A DNA stretch of 64,000 nucleotides from Bradyrhizobium guangxiense (lineage in GTDB: Bacteria; Pseudomonadota; Alphaproteobacteria; Rhizobiales; Xanthobacteraceae). Under the pieces are notes generated by a model that saw nothing but the letters and a program-made list of their open reading frames with translations, was not told the origin of the DNA and did not search any database. The position numbers and the translations under genes are program-made. Where the stretch lies: the NCBI RefSeq assembly GCF_004114915.1, contig NZ_CP022219.1, positions 526,501-590,500 on the forward strand. The letters are read 5' to 3'. Below, one piece after another: positions 33,209 through 43,100 of this stretch (position 1 is its first letter; each line of letters begins with the position of its first letter).

Positions 33209-34069
33209 TTGGATCCGATCGCCTACGTCAACGGCTCATTCGTCCCGCTCTCGGACGCCAAGATCTCCATCCTCGATCGAGGCTTCCTGTTCGCCGACGG
33301 CATCTATGAGGTCTCGGCCGTGCTCGACGGCAAGCTGGTCGACAACGCCTCGCACCTGGCGCGGCTGGAGCGTTCGGTCGGCGAGATCAAGCTCAAGCTG
33401 CCGGAGACCGTCGAGCGCATCACCGAGCTCCAGAAGGAGCTGATCGCGCGCAACAACGTTGTGAACGGCCTCGTCTATCTCCAGGTGACCCGCGGCGCCG
33501 ACAAGGGCCGCGACTTCCCGTTCCCCAAGGCCGACGTCAAGCCGAGCCTGGTGATGTTCACTTCGGAGAAGGACATCATCAACGCTCCCGTCGCAAAGAC
33601 CGGCATCAACGTGATCACCGTGCCCGACATCCGCTGGGAACGTCGCGACATCAAGAGCGTGGCCTTGCTGGCGCAGGTGCTGGCGAAGCAGGCCGCGGCG
33701 GAAGCCGGTGCCGGCGAGGCCTGGATGCTGCAGGATGGCTATGTGACCGAAGGCGGCTCTTCCACGGCGTTCATCCTGACCAAGGACGACGTCATCGTTA
33801 CGCGCAAGAACTCCAACGCGATCCTGCCCGGCTGCACCCGCAAGGCCGTGATCGCGCTTGCGGAGGAACGCCAGCTTCGCGTCGAGGAGCGTTCCTTCAC
33901 GGTCGCCGAGGCGCTCGCCGCCAAGGAAGCCTTCATCACCTCGGCCTCGTCCTTCGTGCAGCCGGTGATCGCAATCGACGGCAAGAAGATCGGCGACGGC
34001 AAGCCCGGCCCGATGGCAACGCGGCTGCGCGAAATCTATGTGGAGTTCGCCAAGGCGACGGCGGTCTGA
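33209..34069 (+). CDS. dat: D-amino acid (D-alanine) aminotransferase
   Basis: A 286-residue class IV PLP transaminase. Signatures are YVNGSFVPLSDAKISILDRGFLFADGIYEV, the PLP lysine in RRDIKSVALLAQVLAKQ, the cofactor Glu in VTEGGSSTAF, and LPGCTRKAVIAL. Length and the SILDRGF...DGIYEV opening match D-alanine aminotransferase rather than BCAT. It interconverts D-amino acids with 2-oxoglutarate/D-glutamate and can supply D-Glu for peptidoglycan. The start is TTG at 33209, with AGGAGA 6 bases upstream; no in-frame ATG fits the family N-terminus. It follows the Glu/Asp importer, separated by a repeat. Confidence 0.88.
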   Translation: MDPIAYVNGSFVPLSDAKISILDRGFLFADGIYEVSAVLDGKLVDNASHLARLERSVGEIKLKLPETVERITELQKELIARNNVVNGLVYLQVTRGADKGRDFPFPKADVKPSLVMFTSEKDIINAPVAKTGINVITVPDIRWERRDIKSVALLAQVLAKQAAAEAGAGEAWMLQDGYVTEGGSSTAFILTKDDVIVTRKNSNAILPGCTRKAVIALAEERQLRVEERSFTVAEALAAKEAFITSASSFVQPVIAIDGKKIGDGKPGPMATRLREIYVEFAKATAV

Positions 34070-34071
34070 GT

Positions 34072-34155
34072 GTCATTGCCGGGCTTGACCCGGCAATCCA
34101 TCACAAGTCAGAAGATCGTCTTAGATGGATGCGCGGGTCAAGCCCGCGCATGACG
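34072..34155. repeat. Palindromic repeat (type 'gtcattgccgggcttgacccggc')
   Basis: Contains GCCGGGCTTGACCCGGC and GCGCGGGTCAAGCCCGCGC hairpins at its two ends and ATCCATC/GATGGAT arms between. Similar in plan to 26553-26653. It lies between the converging transaminase and AhpD-like genes. Confidence 0.75.
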
Positions 34156-34181
34156 ATCTGTACTTGCGTGGACGTGGCTGC

Positions 34182-34643
34182 CTACGCCGCCGACGCCTTC
34201 ACCTTCACCGGATGCACCGCGCGGAACGCGATCGCGATTCTGTTCCAGGCGTTGATGGCGCCGATCAGCATGGTCAGGTTCACCGTCTCCGCGTCGGAAA
34301 ATTGTGCGCGGACCTGTTCGTAGACGTCGTCCGGCGCATGCGTCTCTGAGATCAGCGTCACCGATTCCGTCCAGGCCAGCGCCGCGCGCTCGCGGTCGGA
34401 ATAGAGCGGGGATTCGCGCCAGGCATTCAGCAAATAGATGCGCTGCTCGGTCTCGCCGCGCTTGCGGGCGTCCTCGGTGTGCATGTTGATGCAGAAGGCG
34501 CAGCCGTTGATCTGCGAAGCCCGGATCTTGACCAGCTCGATCAGTGATTTTTCCAGGCCCGTCGACTGGATCTGCTCTTCCAGCGCCAACAGTGCTTTGA
34601 TCGTATCGGGCGCGGCCTGATAGTAGTTCATGCGGGGTTTCAT
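34182..34643 (-). CDS. Carboxymuconolactone decarboxylase/AhpD-family protein
   Basis: A 153-residue alkylhydroperoxidase-fold protein with the AhpD redox motif CAFCINMHT (CxxC then His). It is short and helical. Such proteins reduce peroxides or chlorinated compounds or act as thiol redox partners; the exact role is unknown. ATG at 34643 is chosen over an upstream ATG at 34682, which would lie inside the end of the MFS gene. It follows the MFS gene on the same strand with a 25-bp gap and so may be the third gene of the EmrAB-like operon. Confidence 0.85.
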   Translation of the reverse strand: MKPRMNYYQAAPDTIKALLALEEQIQSTGLEKSLIELVKIRASQINGCAFCINMHTEDARKRGETEQRIYLLNAWRESPLYSDRERAALAWTESVTLISETHAPDDVYEQVRAQFSDAETVNLTMLIGAINAWNRIAIAFRAVHPVKVKASAA

Positions 34644-34668
34644 CGTCGTTCTCCTTTGCTGGGTGACG

Positions 34669-36279
34669 TCAATGGGCGCCACCGGCCGAGGTTTGGCCGG
34701 GCTTTTTCAGGAACAGGACCGCGGCGAGCGCCACGATCAACGTCATGCCGAGCAGGTAAAAGGTGTCGCTGAAGGCGAGGATATAGGCCTGCTTCTGCAC
34801 GGTATGGCCGATCGCCACATAGGCGCGATGCGCGGCGTCCGCACGGTCGAGAACGCCGTGATTGACAAAATATTGCGTCAGTTGTTCCAGTCGCGTCCGC
34901 GTCGCCTGCTCGAACACCGAGACCGACTGCATCAGCACGTTCGAGTGATATTGCTCGCGCTTGGTCAGGGCCGTTTGCAGCAGCGCGATGCCGACGGCGC
35001 CGCCGAGATTACGCATCATGTTGAACAGGCCGGAGGCCGAGCCCGCATTCTCCGGTTCGATGCCTGCGGTTGCGACCGCCGACAGCGGCGCCATCACCAG
35101 CGCCTGGCCGATGGCGCGGACCACATTGGGCCACAATAGCTGGTCGGCGGCGTAGTCGTTGGTCATGTAGATGTTCATGAAGTTGGATGCCGCGAACAGA
35201 ACGAAGCCGACGCCGATCACGAGCCGCGCGTCGAATTTCTGCATCAGGCGCGGCACCAGCGGGATCAGCACGAGCTGCGGCAGCCCGGTCCAGGCCAGCA
35301 CCATGCCGATCTGCTCGGCGTTGTAGCCCTGGATGCGCGACAGATATTGCGGCAGGATGAAAACCGAGCCGTACAGGGCGACGCCGAGCAGGAAGTTCGC
35401 GAGCATGCCGAAGCCGAAATTGCGGCGGAGCAGCAGGCGCAGATTGAGCAACGGCTTCTTCACCGTCAACTCGATGATCAGGAAGGCGGTCAGCGCAACG
35501 GCCGCGATCACGGAGAGCTTGACGATGAAAGGTGAGCCGAACCAGTCGTCCTTGTTGCCTTCCTCCAGCACGGTCTGGAGCGCCGACAGCCCGATCGCCA
35601 TGGTGATGATGCCGGCCCAGTCGCCCTCGCGTAACAGCGAGAGCTTCATCGGCTTCGCCTCCAGCGCGTACCAGAGCATGCCGACCATGATCGCGCCGGG
35701 GACGAGGTTGACGTAGAAAATGTATTCCCAGCCGAAATTCTCGGTGAGATAGCCGCCGATGGTCGGGCCGATCGCGGGGGCGAAGGTCGCGGACAGCGCG
35801 AACAGCGCAAGACCGACCGGTTGCTTGCCGCGGGGCAGCAGTGTGATGATCAGCGTGAACGCCATCGGAATCAGGACGCCGCCGGTGAAGCCTTGCACCG
35901 CGCGCAGCACGATCATCTGCGGCAGGTCCTGGGCGAGCGCGCACGCCGCCGAGAGCAGCAGAAACAGGACCGCGTTGGTGAGAAGATAAATCCGGATCGA
36001 GAAGACCTGCGCGAGCCAGCCGGAGAGCGGGATCACCACGATCTCGGCGACCAGATAGGACGTCGAGATCCAGCCGCCGTCGTCGATGCCGGCGCCGATC
36101 GCGCCCTGGATGTCCGCGAGCGAGGCGTTGACGATCTGGATGTTCAGCACTGCCATGAAGGCGCCAAGGGTGGCGCCGATCACCGCGATCCAGGTTTTTG
36201 CGGACACCGCCGGCGCGGCGGGTGCAGCGGGGGCGGGGAGACTGGCGGCGGCGTTGACGGTCGGTTGGAGCGCGCTCAT
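34669..36279 (-). CDS. DHA2-family multidrug MFS efflux permease (EmrB/QacA type)
   Basis: A 536-residue membrane protein with about 14 hydrophobic segments. It has the DHA2 signatures LGAFMAVLNIQIVNASLADIQGAIG (motif D1) and GWISTSYLVAEIVVIPLSGWLAQ, plus motif C-like FAPAIGPTIGGYLTENFGWEYIF. With EmrA it exports hydrophobic toxic compounds directly through an outer membrane channel. The emrA-like gene ends 3 bp before its ATG, so the two are co-transcribed. The N-terminus is Ala/Pro-rich. Confidence 0.9.
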   Translation of the reverse strand: MSALQPTVNAAASLPAPAAPAAPAVSAKTWIAVIGATLGAFMAVLNIQIVNASLADIQGAIGAGIDDGGWISTSYLVAEIVVIPLSGWLAQVFSIRIYLLTNAVLFLLLSAACALAQDLPQMIVLRAVQGFTGGVLIPMAFTLIITLLPRGKQPVGLALFALSATFAPAIGPTIGGYLTENFGWEYIFYVNLVPGAIMVGMLWYALEAKPMKLSLLREGDWAGIITMAIGLSALQTVLEEGNKDDWFGSPFIVKLSVIAAVALTAFLIIELTVKKPLLNLRLLLRRNFGFGMLANFLLGVALYGSVFILPQYLSRIQGYNAEQIGMVLAWTGLPQLVLIPLVPRLMQKFDARLVIGVGFVLFAASNFMNIYMTNDYAADQLLWPNVVRAIGQALVMAPLSAVATAGIEPENAGSASGLFNMMRNLGGAVGIALLQTALTKREQYHSNVLMQSVSVFEQATRTRLEQLTQYFVNHGVLDRADAAHRAYVAIGHTVQKQAYILAFSDTFYLLGMTLIVALAAVLFLKKPGQTSAGGAH

Positions 36280-36282
36280 GGC

Positions 36283-37434
36283 TCAGCCGCCATTCGCGCG
36301 GGACATGTTGTCGGCGAGGCGCCTGGCCGTCTCGCGCTCCGCCAGCACTGTCTGCTTGGTGTCCACGGTCGGCACGGCCGACATGCCGGGGCGCAAGAGG
36401 CCGGTGAGGCTGTGGTCGTCGAGCACGATCTTCACGGGAACGCGCTGCACGATCTTGGTGAAATTGCCGGTCGCGTTGTCCGGCGGCAGCAGCGCAAATT
36501 CGAGCCCGCTGGCCGGAGACAGGCTGTCGACATGGCCGCGCAGGGTCTTGTTGCGGAAGCTGTCGACGTGCAGTTCGACCGGCTGGCCGGGGCGCACATG
36601 GGTGAGCTGGGTTTCCTTGAAGTTCGCAACGACGTAGACCGCATCGAGCGGCACCACAGCCATCAATTGTGTGCCGGCCTGGACGTATTGGCCGACCCGC
36701 AGGCTACGGGCACCGACCGTGCCGTCCACCGGCGCGGTGATCTCGGTATAGGACAGGTTCAGCGCCGCCTGCTGCGCGACGGCACGGGCGCGTTCGAGCT
36801 GGGCCGCGGCCTGGGCGCGCTGGGTGGTGAGCACGTCGACCTTGCGCTGCGCGGCGACGAGGCCGGATTTGGCGTGCTGCAATTGCGCGCTGCTGGCGCG
36901 CAGCGCTGCGTCGGTCTGCTGCGCGCGCTGGATCGTGCCCGAGCCCGACTTCATCAGATCGTCGTAGCGGGCGCGCTCTTCCTGCGCGAATTTGAGATTA
37001 GCGCTCGCTGCCGTGACATCGGCCGTGCTCTGCTCGATGATCGGCTGCTGCAGTTCGAGCTGGGCGTCGATGTTGCGCACCGAGGCTTCGGCAGCGGCGA
37101 CGTCGGCCCTCGCCTGGTCGAGCGCCGTCTTGAAGTCGCGGTCGTCGATCCTGGCCAGCGTCTGGCCCGCCCTGACCGTCTCGTTGTCGCCGACCAGCAC
37201 CTTGGCGATATAGCCGGAAACCTTGGGCGCGATGATCGTGGAGTCCGCTTTCACATAGGCGTCGTCGGTGGATTCCAGGTAGCGGCCCGTTTTCAGATAG
37301 TCGTAGCCATAGTCGCCGGCCACCGCGATGCCGATCGTCAGCGCCAGGCCGGCCGCTGCTCGCCGGATCGCCAGCCGGGACAGGCGCAGGCTGATTTTCC
37401 AATTGGTTTCAGTGACATAAGAAGCGTTCGACAT
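36283..37434 (-). CDS. EmrA/HlyD-type periplasmic adaptor
   Basis: A 383-residue membrane fusion protein. It has a single anchor near residues 26-40, the first lipoyl half DDAYVKADSTIIAPKVSGYIAKVLVGDNETVRAGQTLARID, long coiled-coil arms (about 95-215) rich in Ala and Gln, and the second half TEITAPVDGTVGARSLRVGQYVQAGTQLMAVVPL. VYVVANFKETQLTHVRPGQPVELHVDSF is typical of EmrA. It is the first gene of the operon, divergent from the LysR gene, with a palindromic operator between. Confidence 0.9.
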   Translation of the reverse strand: MSNASYVTETNWKISLRLSRLAIRRAAAGLALTIGIAVAGDYGYDYLKTGRYLESTDDAYVKADSTIIAPKVSGYIAKVLVGDNETVRAGQTLARIDDRDFKTALDQARADVAAAEASVRNIDAQLELQQPIIEQSTADVTAASANLKFAQEERARYDDLMKSGSGTIQRAQQTDAALRASSAQLQHAKSGLVAAQRKVDVLTTQRAQAAAQLERARAVAQQAALNLSYTEITAPVDGTVGARSLRVGQYVQAGTQLMAVVPLDAVYVVANFKETQLTHVRPGQPVELHVDSFRNKTLRGHVDSLSPASGLEFALLPPDNATGNFTKIVQRVPVKIVLDDHSLTGLLRPGMSAVPTVDTKQTVLAERETARRLADNMSRANGG

Positions 37435-37537
37435 GGCATCCTCGGATTTCCCGGACGCCCGTTCTGAACCGTGGGCGGCTGGTGCTCCGTAGATGCGCTG
37501 TCCCGATCTTCGTGATAATATTGGAATTTATGGAAGC

Positions 37538-37560
37538 ATTATCCAGTAGAAGCGGATAAT
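37538..37560. promoter_or_regulatory. Inverted-repeat operator for the LysR regulator
   Basis: Perfect 7-bp arms ATTATCC (37538-37544) and GGATAAT (37554-37560) with a 9-base spacer. It lies 8 bp before the lysR start and about 105 bp before the emrA start. LysR proteins bind T-N11-A palindromes, and this element satisfies that. It probably autoregulates lysR and controls the pump. Confidence 0.7.
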
Positions 37561-37567
37561 CAGGGCC

Positions 37568-38479
37568 ATGGACCGCTTCACCAGCCTCACCGCCTTTGTC
37601 CACGTGGTCGAAAACGGCGGCTTTTCCGCCGCTGCCCGCCGGCTCAACATGTCGACGACCATGGTGAGCAACCACGTCCAGGCGCTGGAGGACCGGCTCG
37701 GCGTACGCCTGCTCAACCGGACCACGCGGAAGGTCAGCCTCACCGAAATCGGCAAGGCCTATTACGACCGCTCGACCCAGATTCTCGCCGATCTCGAACA
37801 GGCCGACGACATCGCCAGCGAATTGCAGTCGGTGCCCCGCGGCACGTTGCGTGTCCACGTCGCCACGCACATGGTGCCGTTCGTCGCGCCGATTGCGGCG
37901 AAACTGCTCTCGACCTATCCGGAGCTCAAGATCGATCTGCGCATGGGCGAGGCCGACGTCGATCTCATCGAGGAAGGCTATGACGTTGCCCTGCGCATGA
38001 CCCCGCCACCGGATTCGAGCCTGATCGTGCGCAGTCTCGCGACCTGGCGTCATGTGCTGTGCTGCTCCCACGATTACATCGAGAAGCACGGCCGGGTGCA
38101 GAAGCTCGACGAGCTCACCGCGCATAATTGCGGTCGTCACCTGAACTATCCGTTTGGCGACGAGTGGCGCTTCCTCGATCGCAAGGGCGCGCCAGCTTCG
38201 GTACGCATCTCCGGCAGCTTCGTCACCAACAGCGGTGAAGCGCTGCGGAAGGTCGCGCTGGAGGGGGCGGCCGTGTGCCTGATGGCAGGGTTTCTCATTC
38301 AGGACGATCTCGAAGCCGGCCGGCTCGTACGCCTGTTGCCGGAATATCGGACGGTCGAGCTGTCGATGAACGCGGTCTATCCGCATCGGCATCACCTGTC
38401 GGCGAAGGTCAGGACCTTTATCGATATGCTCGCGCAACACAGTGCCGAGCAGCAGAAGCTGATCAATCCCTATTCATGA
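37568..38479 (+). CDS. LysR-family transcriptional regulator
   Basis: A 303-residue regulator. The N-terminal winged HTH (MDRFTSLTAFVHVVENGGFSAAARRLNMSTTMVSNHVQALEDRLG) and the periplasmic-binding-like effector domain (about 90-300) are complete. The AaeR/DmlR-like group has this opening. It is divergent from the EmrAB-like pump genes and probably controls them in response to a pump substrate (inference from arrangement). Confidence 0.9.
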   Translation: MDRFTSLTAFVHVVENGGFSAAARRLNMSTTMVSNHVQALEDRLGVRLLNRTTRKVSLTEIGKAYYDRSTQILADLEQADDIASELQSVPRGTLRVHVATHMVPFVAPIAAKLLSTYPELKIDLRMGEADVDLIEEGYDVALRMTPPPDSSLIVRSLATWRHVLCCSHDYIEKHGRVQKLDELTAHNCGRHLNYPFGDEWRFLDRKGAPASVRISGSFVTNSGEALRKVALEGAAVCLMAGFLIQDDLEAGRLVRLLPEYRTVELSMNAVYPHRHHLSAKVRTFIDMLAQHSAEQQKLINPYS

Positions 38480-38503
38480 GCCGCGCCGGCAGCGGCCGTG
38501 CCG

Positions 38504-38628
38504 TAAGGTGGGCAAAGGCGCCTTCGCCGCGCCCACGATCTCTCAATGATTGGACAGACAACGTGGGCACGCTTCCGCCTGCGCTCTTCGAGCTTCGGCG
38601 GACAAGTCGCTTTGCTCGCCCTTAGAAG
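38504..38628. repeat. Repeat of the 'gtgggcaaaggcgc' family, copy 1
   Basis: Begins GGTGGGCAAAGGCGCC, has CGCGCCCACGATCTCTC in the middle and ends with CGGCGGACAAGTCGCTTTGCTCGCCC. The ends are partly complementary, so it can fold as a long imperfect hairpin. The start and middle match the element at 44193-44284. Confidence 0.6.
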
Positions 38629-38632
38629 ATCG

Positions 38633-40051
38633 TCAACGTGGCGGCGGCAGCCGCCCGAACACATCATCGAGTGCCATGCCAATCGCGAGCAGGCGGCGGT
38701 CGCTGCCGGCGGGGCCGTCGAGCTCAATCCCGATCGGCAATCTGCTGCTGGCGCCGAATGCGATCGGGATCTGGATTCCGGGAATGCCGGCATTGCTGCC
38801 GGGATCGGTGTTCTGGATGAAGAGCCCGAAGTTCTCGAGACTGCTGGAGTCCGGGTTGGAGGCGATCGCGACGCGCGGCGTGGTCGGGAAAGCGATGGCG
38901 TCGAGCCTATTGCCCGAAAACGTATCGCTGTAGAGGGCCTGAAGCACGGGCCGCGCGGTCTTGATGGCGGCATCATAGATCGGCTTGGCATCGACCAGCG
39001 TGCCGCCGGGCCCCGGCAGCTTGCGGGGGATGACGAGGCCGTCATAGGTACCCTTCACGTCCGGACTCGCGATATCCTTTGCCAGCGCTTCGATGGTGAG
39101 GCCCGTACCGGTGTGCTTCAGATACGAGACCATGTCGTCATAGGCTTCATACAGCGCGACGGGGAAGCCGACCCGGCCGTTGAGTTCGGCGAGCTGCGGC
39201 ATCTCGACCTCGACGATCCCGATGCCGTGTACCTTCATCTGCGCGATCGCGGCCCGGAAGGCGGCTTCGGTGTCGGCATCGAGATTGGTCAACATCGTCT
39301 TCACGATGCCGATCCGAACCTGCTTCAGGTCGGCCGCCGCGAGCGCATCGCCACCTGCGATCACGCGGTCGAGCAGTGCGACATCGGCCATGGTCGCGGC
39401 CATCGGGCCGGCGGTGTCGCGCGTATGCGAGATTGGCGCGATGCCCTGCTGCGGATACCGCCCGATGGTCGGGCGCAACGAGGCGCATCCGTTCAGCGCG
39501 GCGGGCACACGGACCGATCCGCCGGTGTCGGTGCCGAGTCCGCCCGCGACGATGCGCGCGCCGATCGCCGCGCCCGTTCCGGACGAGGAGCCGCCGGCGA
39601 TCAGGGCGCGGTCATAGGCGTTGCGGACGCCGAACTCGGCGCCGGTCTTGAACGCCGTGTTGTAGCCGGAAATGCCGAAGGCCAGCTCATGCATGCTGGT
39701 CTTGCCAATGATGATCGCGCCCGCAGCGCGCAGCCTTGCCACGACCGGAGCGTCGACCTTGGGAACGTAGCGCTTGAGCGCCGGCGTGCCGGCGCTGCAA
39801 GGCAGTCCCGCGACCTCGATATTGTCCTTGATCACGACCGGCACACCGCCGAGCGGCTGGGCCCTGTCGCCCTTGGCATCGAAGGCTGCGGCGGCGTCCA
39901 GGGCACCGGCCTCGTCCAGCGTGACGAAGGCATTGAGATCGGCGTTGGTCTTGGCGCGGGCCAGAGCCTCCGTCGTGAGTGCGGTACTCGTGACTGTTCC
40001 GGTGCGGAGGTCGGCTGCGGCCTGGCTCAGGGTCAACTGGTCGAAATCCAT
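38633..40051 (-). CDS. Amidase signature-family hydrolase
   Basis: A 472-residue amidase. The Ser-cisSer-Lys triad is present: Lys75 (PVVIKDNIEV), cis-Ser155 (IAGGSSSGTG) and nucleophile Ser179 (GTDTGGSVRVPA). Family members hydrolyse amides such as indole-3-acetamide, urea derivatives (AtzF-like) or aryl amides. It has no GatB/C neighbours and no GatA tail, so it is not the tRNA amidotransferase subunit. It lies 74 bp downstream of the fused oxidoreductase on the same strand, so it may be co-expressed. Substrate unknown. Confidence 0.88.
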   Translation of the reverse strand: MDFDQLTLSQAAADLRTGTVTSTALTTEALARAKTNADLNAFVTLDEAGALDAAAAFDAKGDRAQPLGGVPVVIKDNIEVAGLPCSAGTPALKRYVPKVDAPVVARLRAAGAIIIGKTSMHELAFGISGYNTAFKTGAEFGVRNAYDRALIAGGSSSGTGAAIGARIVAGGLGTDTGGSVRVPAALNGCASLRPTIGRYPQQGIAPISHTRDTAGPMAATMADVALLDRVIAGGDALAAADLKQVRIGIVKTMLTNLDADTEAAFRAAIAQMKVHGIGIVEVEMPQLAELNGRVGFPVALYEAYDDMVSYLKHTGTGLTIEALAKDIASPDVKGTYDGLVIPRKLPGPGGTLVDAKPIYDAAIKTARPVLQALYSDTFSGNRLDAIAFPTTPRVAIASNPDSSSLENFGLFIQNTDPGSNAGIPGIQIPIAFGASSRLPIGIELDGPAGSDRRLLAIGMALDDVFGRLPPPR

Positions 40052-40125
40052 GATGCATTACCCGGTTGGCGGGTGCCGTCAGGGCGCCCCTCGGGCTTGG
40101 AGGCTGAGGCCTCGTCGGTTCCGCG

Positions 40126-43100
40126 TCAACCGGTGGCGCGCATCCCGACCGGCGTTCGCGCGCGGAGTTGATCAAGCAGCCGTCCGACCTCCGCCTTCGT
40201 CGTCACGATCGCGGTATCCTTGACCGGGCCATAACCGCGGATCTCCATCGGCGCCTTTGCAATCGCGACCAGATCCGGAACACGCGCCGTGTCGAGTTCG
40301 CCGAGCATCCGTTCGATCAGAGCTTCATACCAGGCGATCAGTTCGCGCTCGGCGCGCCGTTCGGAGGCGTAGCCGAACGGATCGAACGGCGTACCGCGCA
40401 GCCGCTTCAGGCGCGCGAGCATGGCGAGCGGCATCTGGATCCACTGGCCGAAAGCGCGTTTGCGCGGACGTCCGCGTGCGTCGCGCCGCGACGGCAGGAA
40501 CGGCGGGGCGAGGTGATACTGGACCGTGAAGCCATCCTCGAATTCGCGTTTCAGCTCGTCGAGGAAACCGCTCTGCATGTGCAGCCGCGCCACCTCGTAC
40601 TCGTCCTTGTAGGCCATCAGCTTGAACAGGGCGCGTGCGACCGTCTCGGTCAGGGCCTCGCTGTTCAGGGCAGCCTCGGCATGGCGAACCCTTGCGACGG
40701 TCGCTCGATAACGTGCCGCATAGCTACTGTCCTGATAGGCGGTGAGAAAGTCGGCGCAACGGTCGATGATCTGGTCGAGCGTCTCGACCTCAGGCATGTC
40801 GCTCGCCTTCGGCAGGAAATCGGGATCGGAAGCCGCAATCCGGCCCCAGGCAAAGGCCTGCTTGTTGCGCTCGACCGCGACGCCGTTGAGCTCGATCGCG
40901 CGCAGCAGCGCGGCAAGCGAGATCGGCACCAGCCCGCGCTGCCAGGCGAAGCCGAGCATGATGATATTGGCATAGACGGTGTCGCCGAGCAGCCGTTCGG
41001 CCAGCGCGTTGGCATTGATGGTGCCGAGATTGTGCTCGCCGATGACCTGCCCGATCGCGCGTAGGCGAGCGGCGGAGGCGAGATCGGCGTCGCGGAAACG
41101 GACGACGTCGCCGGTCGGCATCTCCGCGGTGTTGACGGCGGCGCGCGTGCCACGGCGATAGGTTCCGGACGCCTTCGGTGATGAGCTGACGACCAGATCG
41201 CAGCCAATCAGCGCATCAGCTGCGCCCTGGTCGATGCGTACCTGGTGCAGGGCTTCGGGGTCTGGCGCGAGGCGGATGTAGCTCAGCACGGGTCCGAATT
41301 TCTGCGCAAAGCCGGTGAAGTCGAGCACCGAGACGCCACGACGTTCGAGGTGCGCGGCCATGCCGATCAGTGCGCCGACTGTGATCACGCCGGTGCCGCC
41401 GACCCCGGTCACGAGCAGGTCGTAGGGGCGGTCGAGCGATATGGAGGAGGGCAGGGGAAGCGTGGCGGCGCGATCGACTGCGTCGATCTGGCTCGCGGCC
41501 TTCTTCCGGCGCGTGGCGCCTTCGACGGTGACGAAGCTTGGGCAGAAGCCGTTGAGACAGGAGAAATCCTTGTTGCAGGCCGACAGGTTGATCTGTCGCT
41601 TGCGGCCGAACGGCGTCTCCTTCGGCTCGACGCTGAGGCAGTTGGATTCCACCGAGCAGTCGCCGCAGCCTTCGCAGACGAGATCGTTGATGGTGGCGAA
41701 GCGTTTGGGGTCGGGCATCTGCCCACGCTTGCGCCGGCGTCGCTTCTCCGTGGCGCAGGTCTGCTGGTAGATCAGGACCGAGACGCCGGGGATGGTGCGC
41801 AGCTCGCGCTGCACGGCGTCCATCTCCTCGCGCGGATGAATGGTGACGCCGGCCGGCAGGTCGGACGGCGCGAACTGCGCGGGATCATCCGACACCAGCG
41901 CGATGCGCGTCACGCCTTCGGCGCGGACGCTGTGCGCGATCGCATGGACGCTGATGGGGCCGTCGACCGGCTGGCCGCCGGGCATCGCCACGGCGTCGTT
42001 GAACAGGATCTTGTAAGTGATATTGGCCCTGGCCGCGATCGCCTGCCGGATCGCCATCGAGCCGGAGTGGTAGTAGGTGCCTTCGCCGAGGTTCTGAAAG
42101 ACGTGCTTGTGCCCGGTAAATCGCGACGACGCTGCCCAGTTCACGCCTTCGCCGCCCATCTGGATCAGCGAGGAGGTCTCCCGGTCCATCCAGCTCGCCA
42201 TGAAATGGCAGCCGATGCCGGCCAGCGCCTTCGATCCCTCGGGCACCTTCGTCGAAATGTTGTGCGGGCATCCCGAGCAGAAATAGGGCGTGCGCGTGGC
42301 GCCGGAGACATTGATCGTGCGCGCCGCCTCCGGCATCAGGGCGGCCGCACGCGCGGCGAGATTGAGGCCCGGGAACATCGGATCGAGCCGGCGCGCCAGC
42401 ACGCCGGCGAGGGCGCGCGGCGACAATTCGCCGATCCAGGAGATCAGCCGTGCGCCGGTTTCGTCGTGCTTGCCGACCATGCGCTCGGGCTTCGCTCCGG
42501 GATAGTCGTAGAAATATTCCTTGAACTGGCTTTCGATGATGCCGCGTTTCTCCTCGACCACGAGGATCTCGCGCTTGCCTTTCACGAACGCCATGGCGTC
42601 GTGCAGCGCCAGCGGCCAGACCATGCCGACCTTGTAGACGTCGATCCCGATGCTGCGGCAGGCGGCCTCATCGAGGCCCATCAGTCGCAGCGCCTCCATC
42701 AGATCGAGATGTGCCTTGCCTGTGGTGACGATGCCGTAGGTGGCGTCCGGAATGTCGTAGATGTGACGATCGATCGGATTGGCCTTTGCGAAGGCGTAGA
42801 CCGCGTGCTTCTTCGCCTCCAGCCGCTCTTCGATCTGCGGGCCCGGCAAATCTGGCCAGCGATAGTGCAGGCCGCCCGGTGGTGGTATGAAATCGGGCGT
42901 GCGGAAGCTGCGCGGCGGGTGGAGCGCGACCGACGCGCCCGACTCCACGATCTCCGAGATCGCCTTGAAGCCGACCCACATGCCGGAGAAGCGGCTTAGC
43001 GCGTAGCCATATTCCCCGAACGCGAGATATTCGCCGACATCGGCCGGATGCAGCGTCGGCATGAACCAGCTCATGAAGGCGACGTCGGACTGGTGCGGCA

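Noticed and set aside
41245..42999. Open frame of about 584 codons antisense to the indolepyruvate oxidoreductase
   Set aside because: Covered by a conserved 1149-residue protein; no family features.
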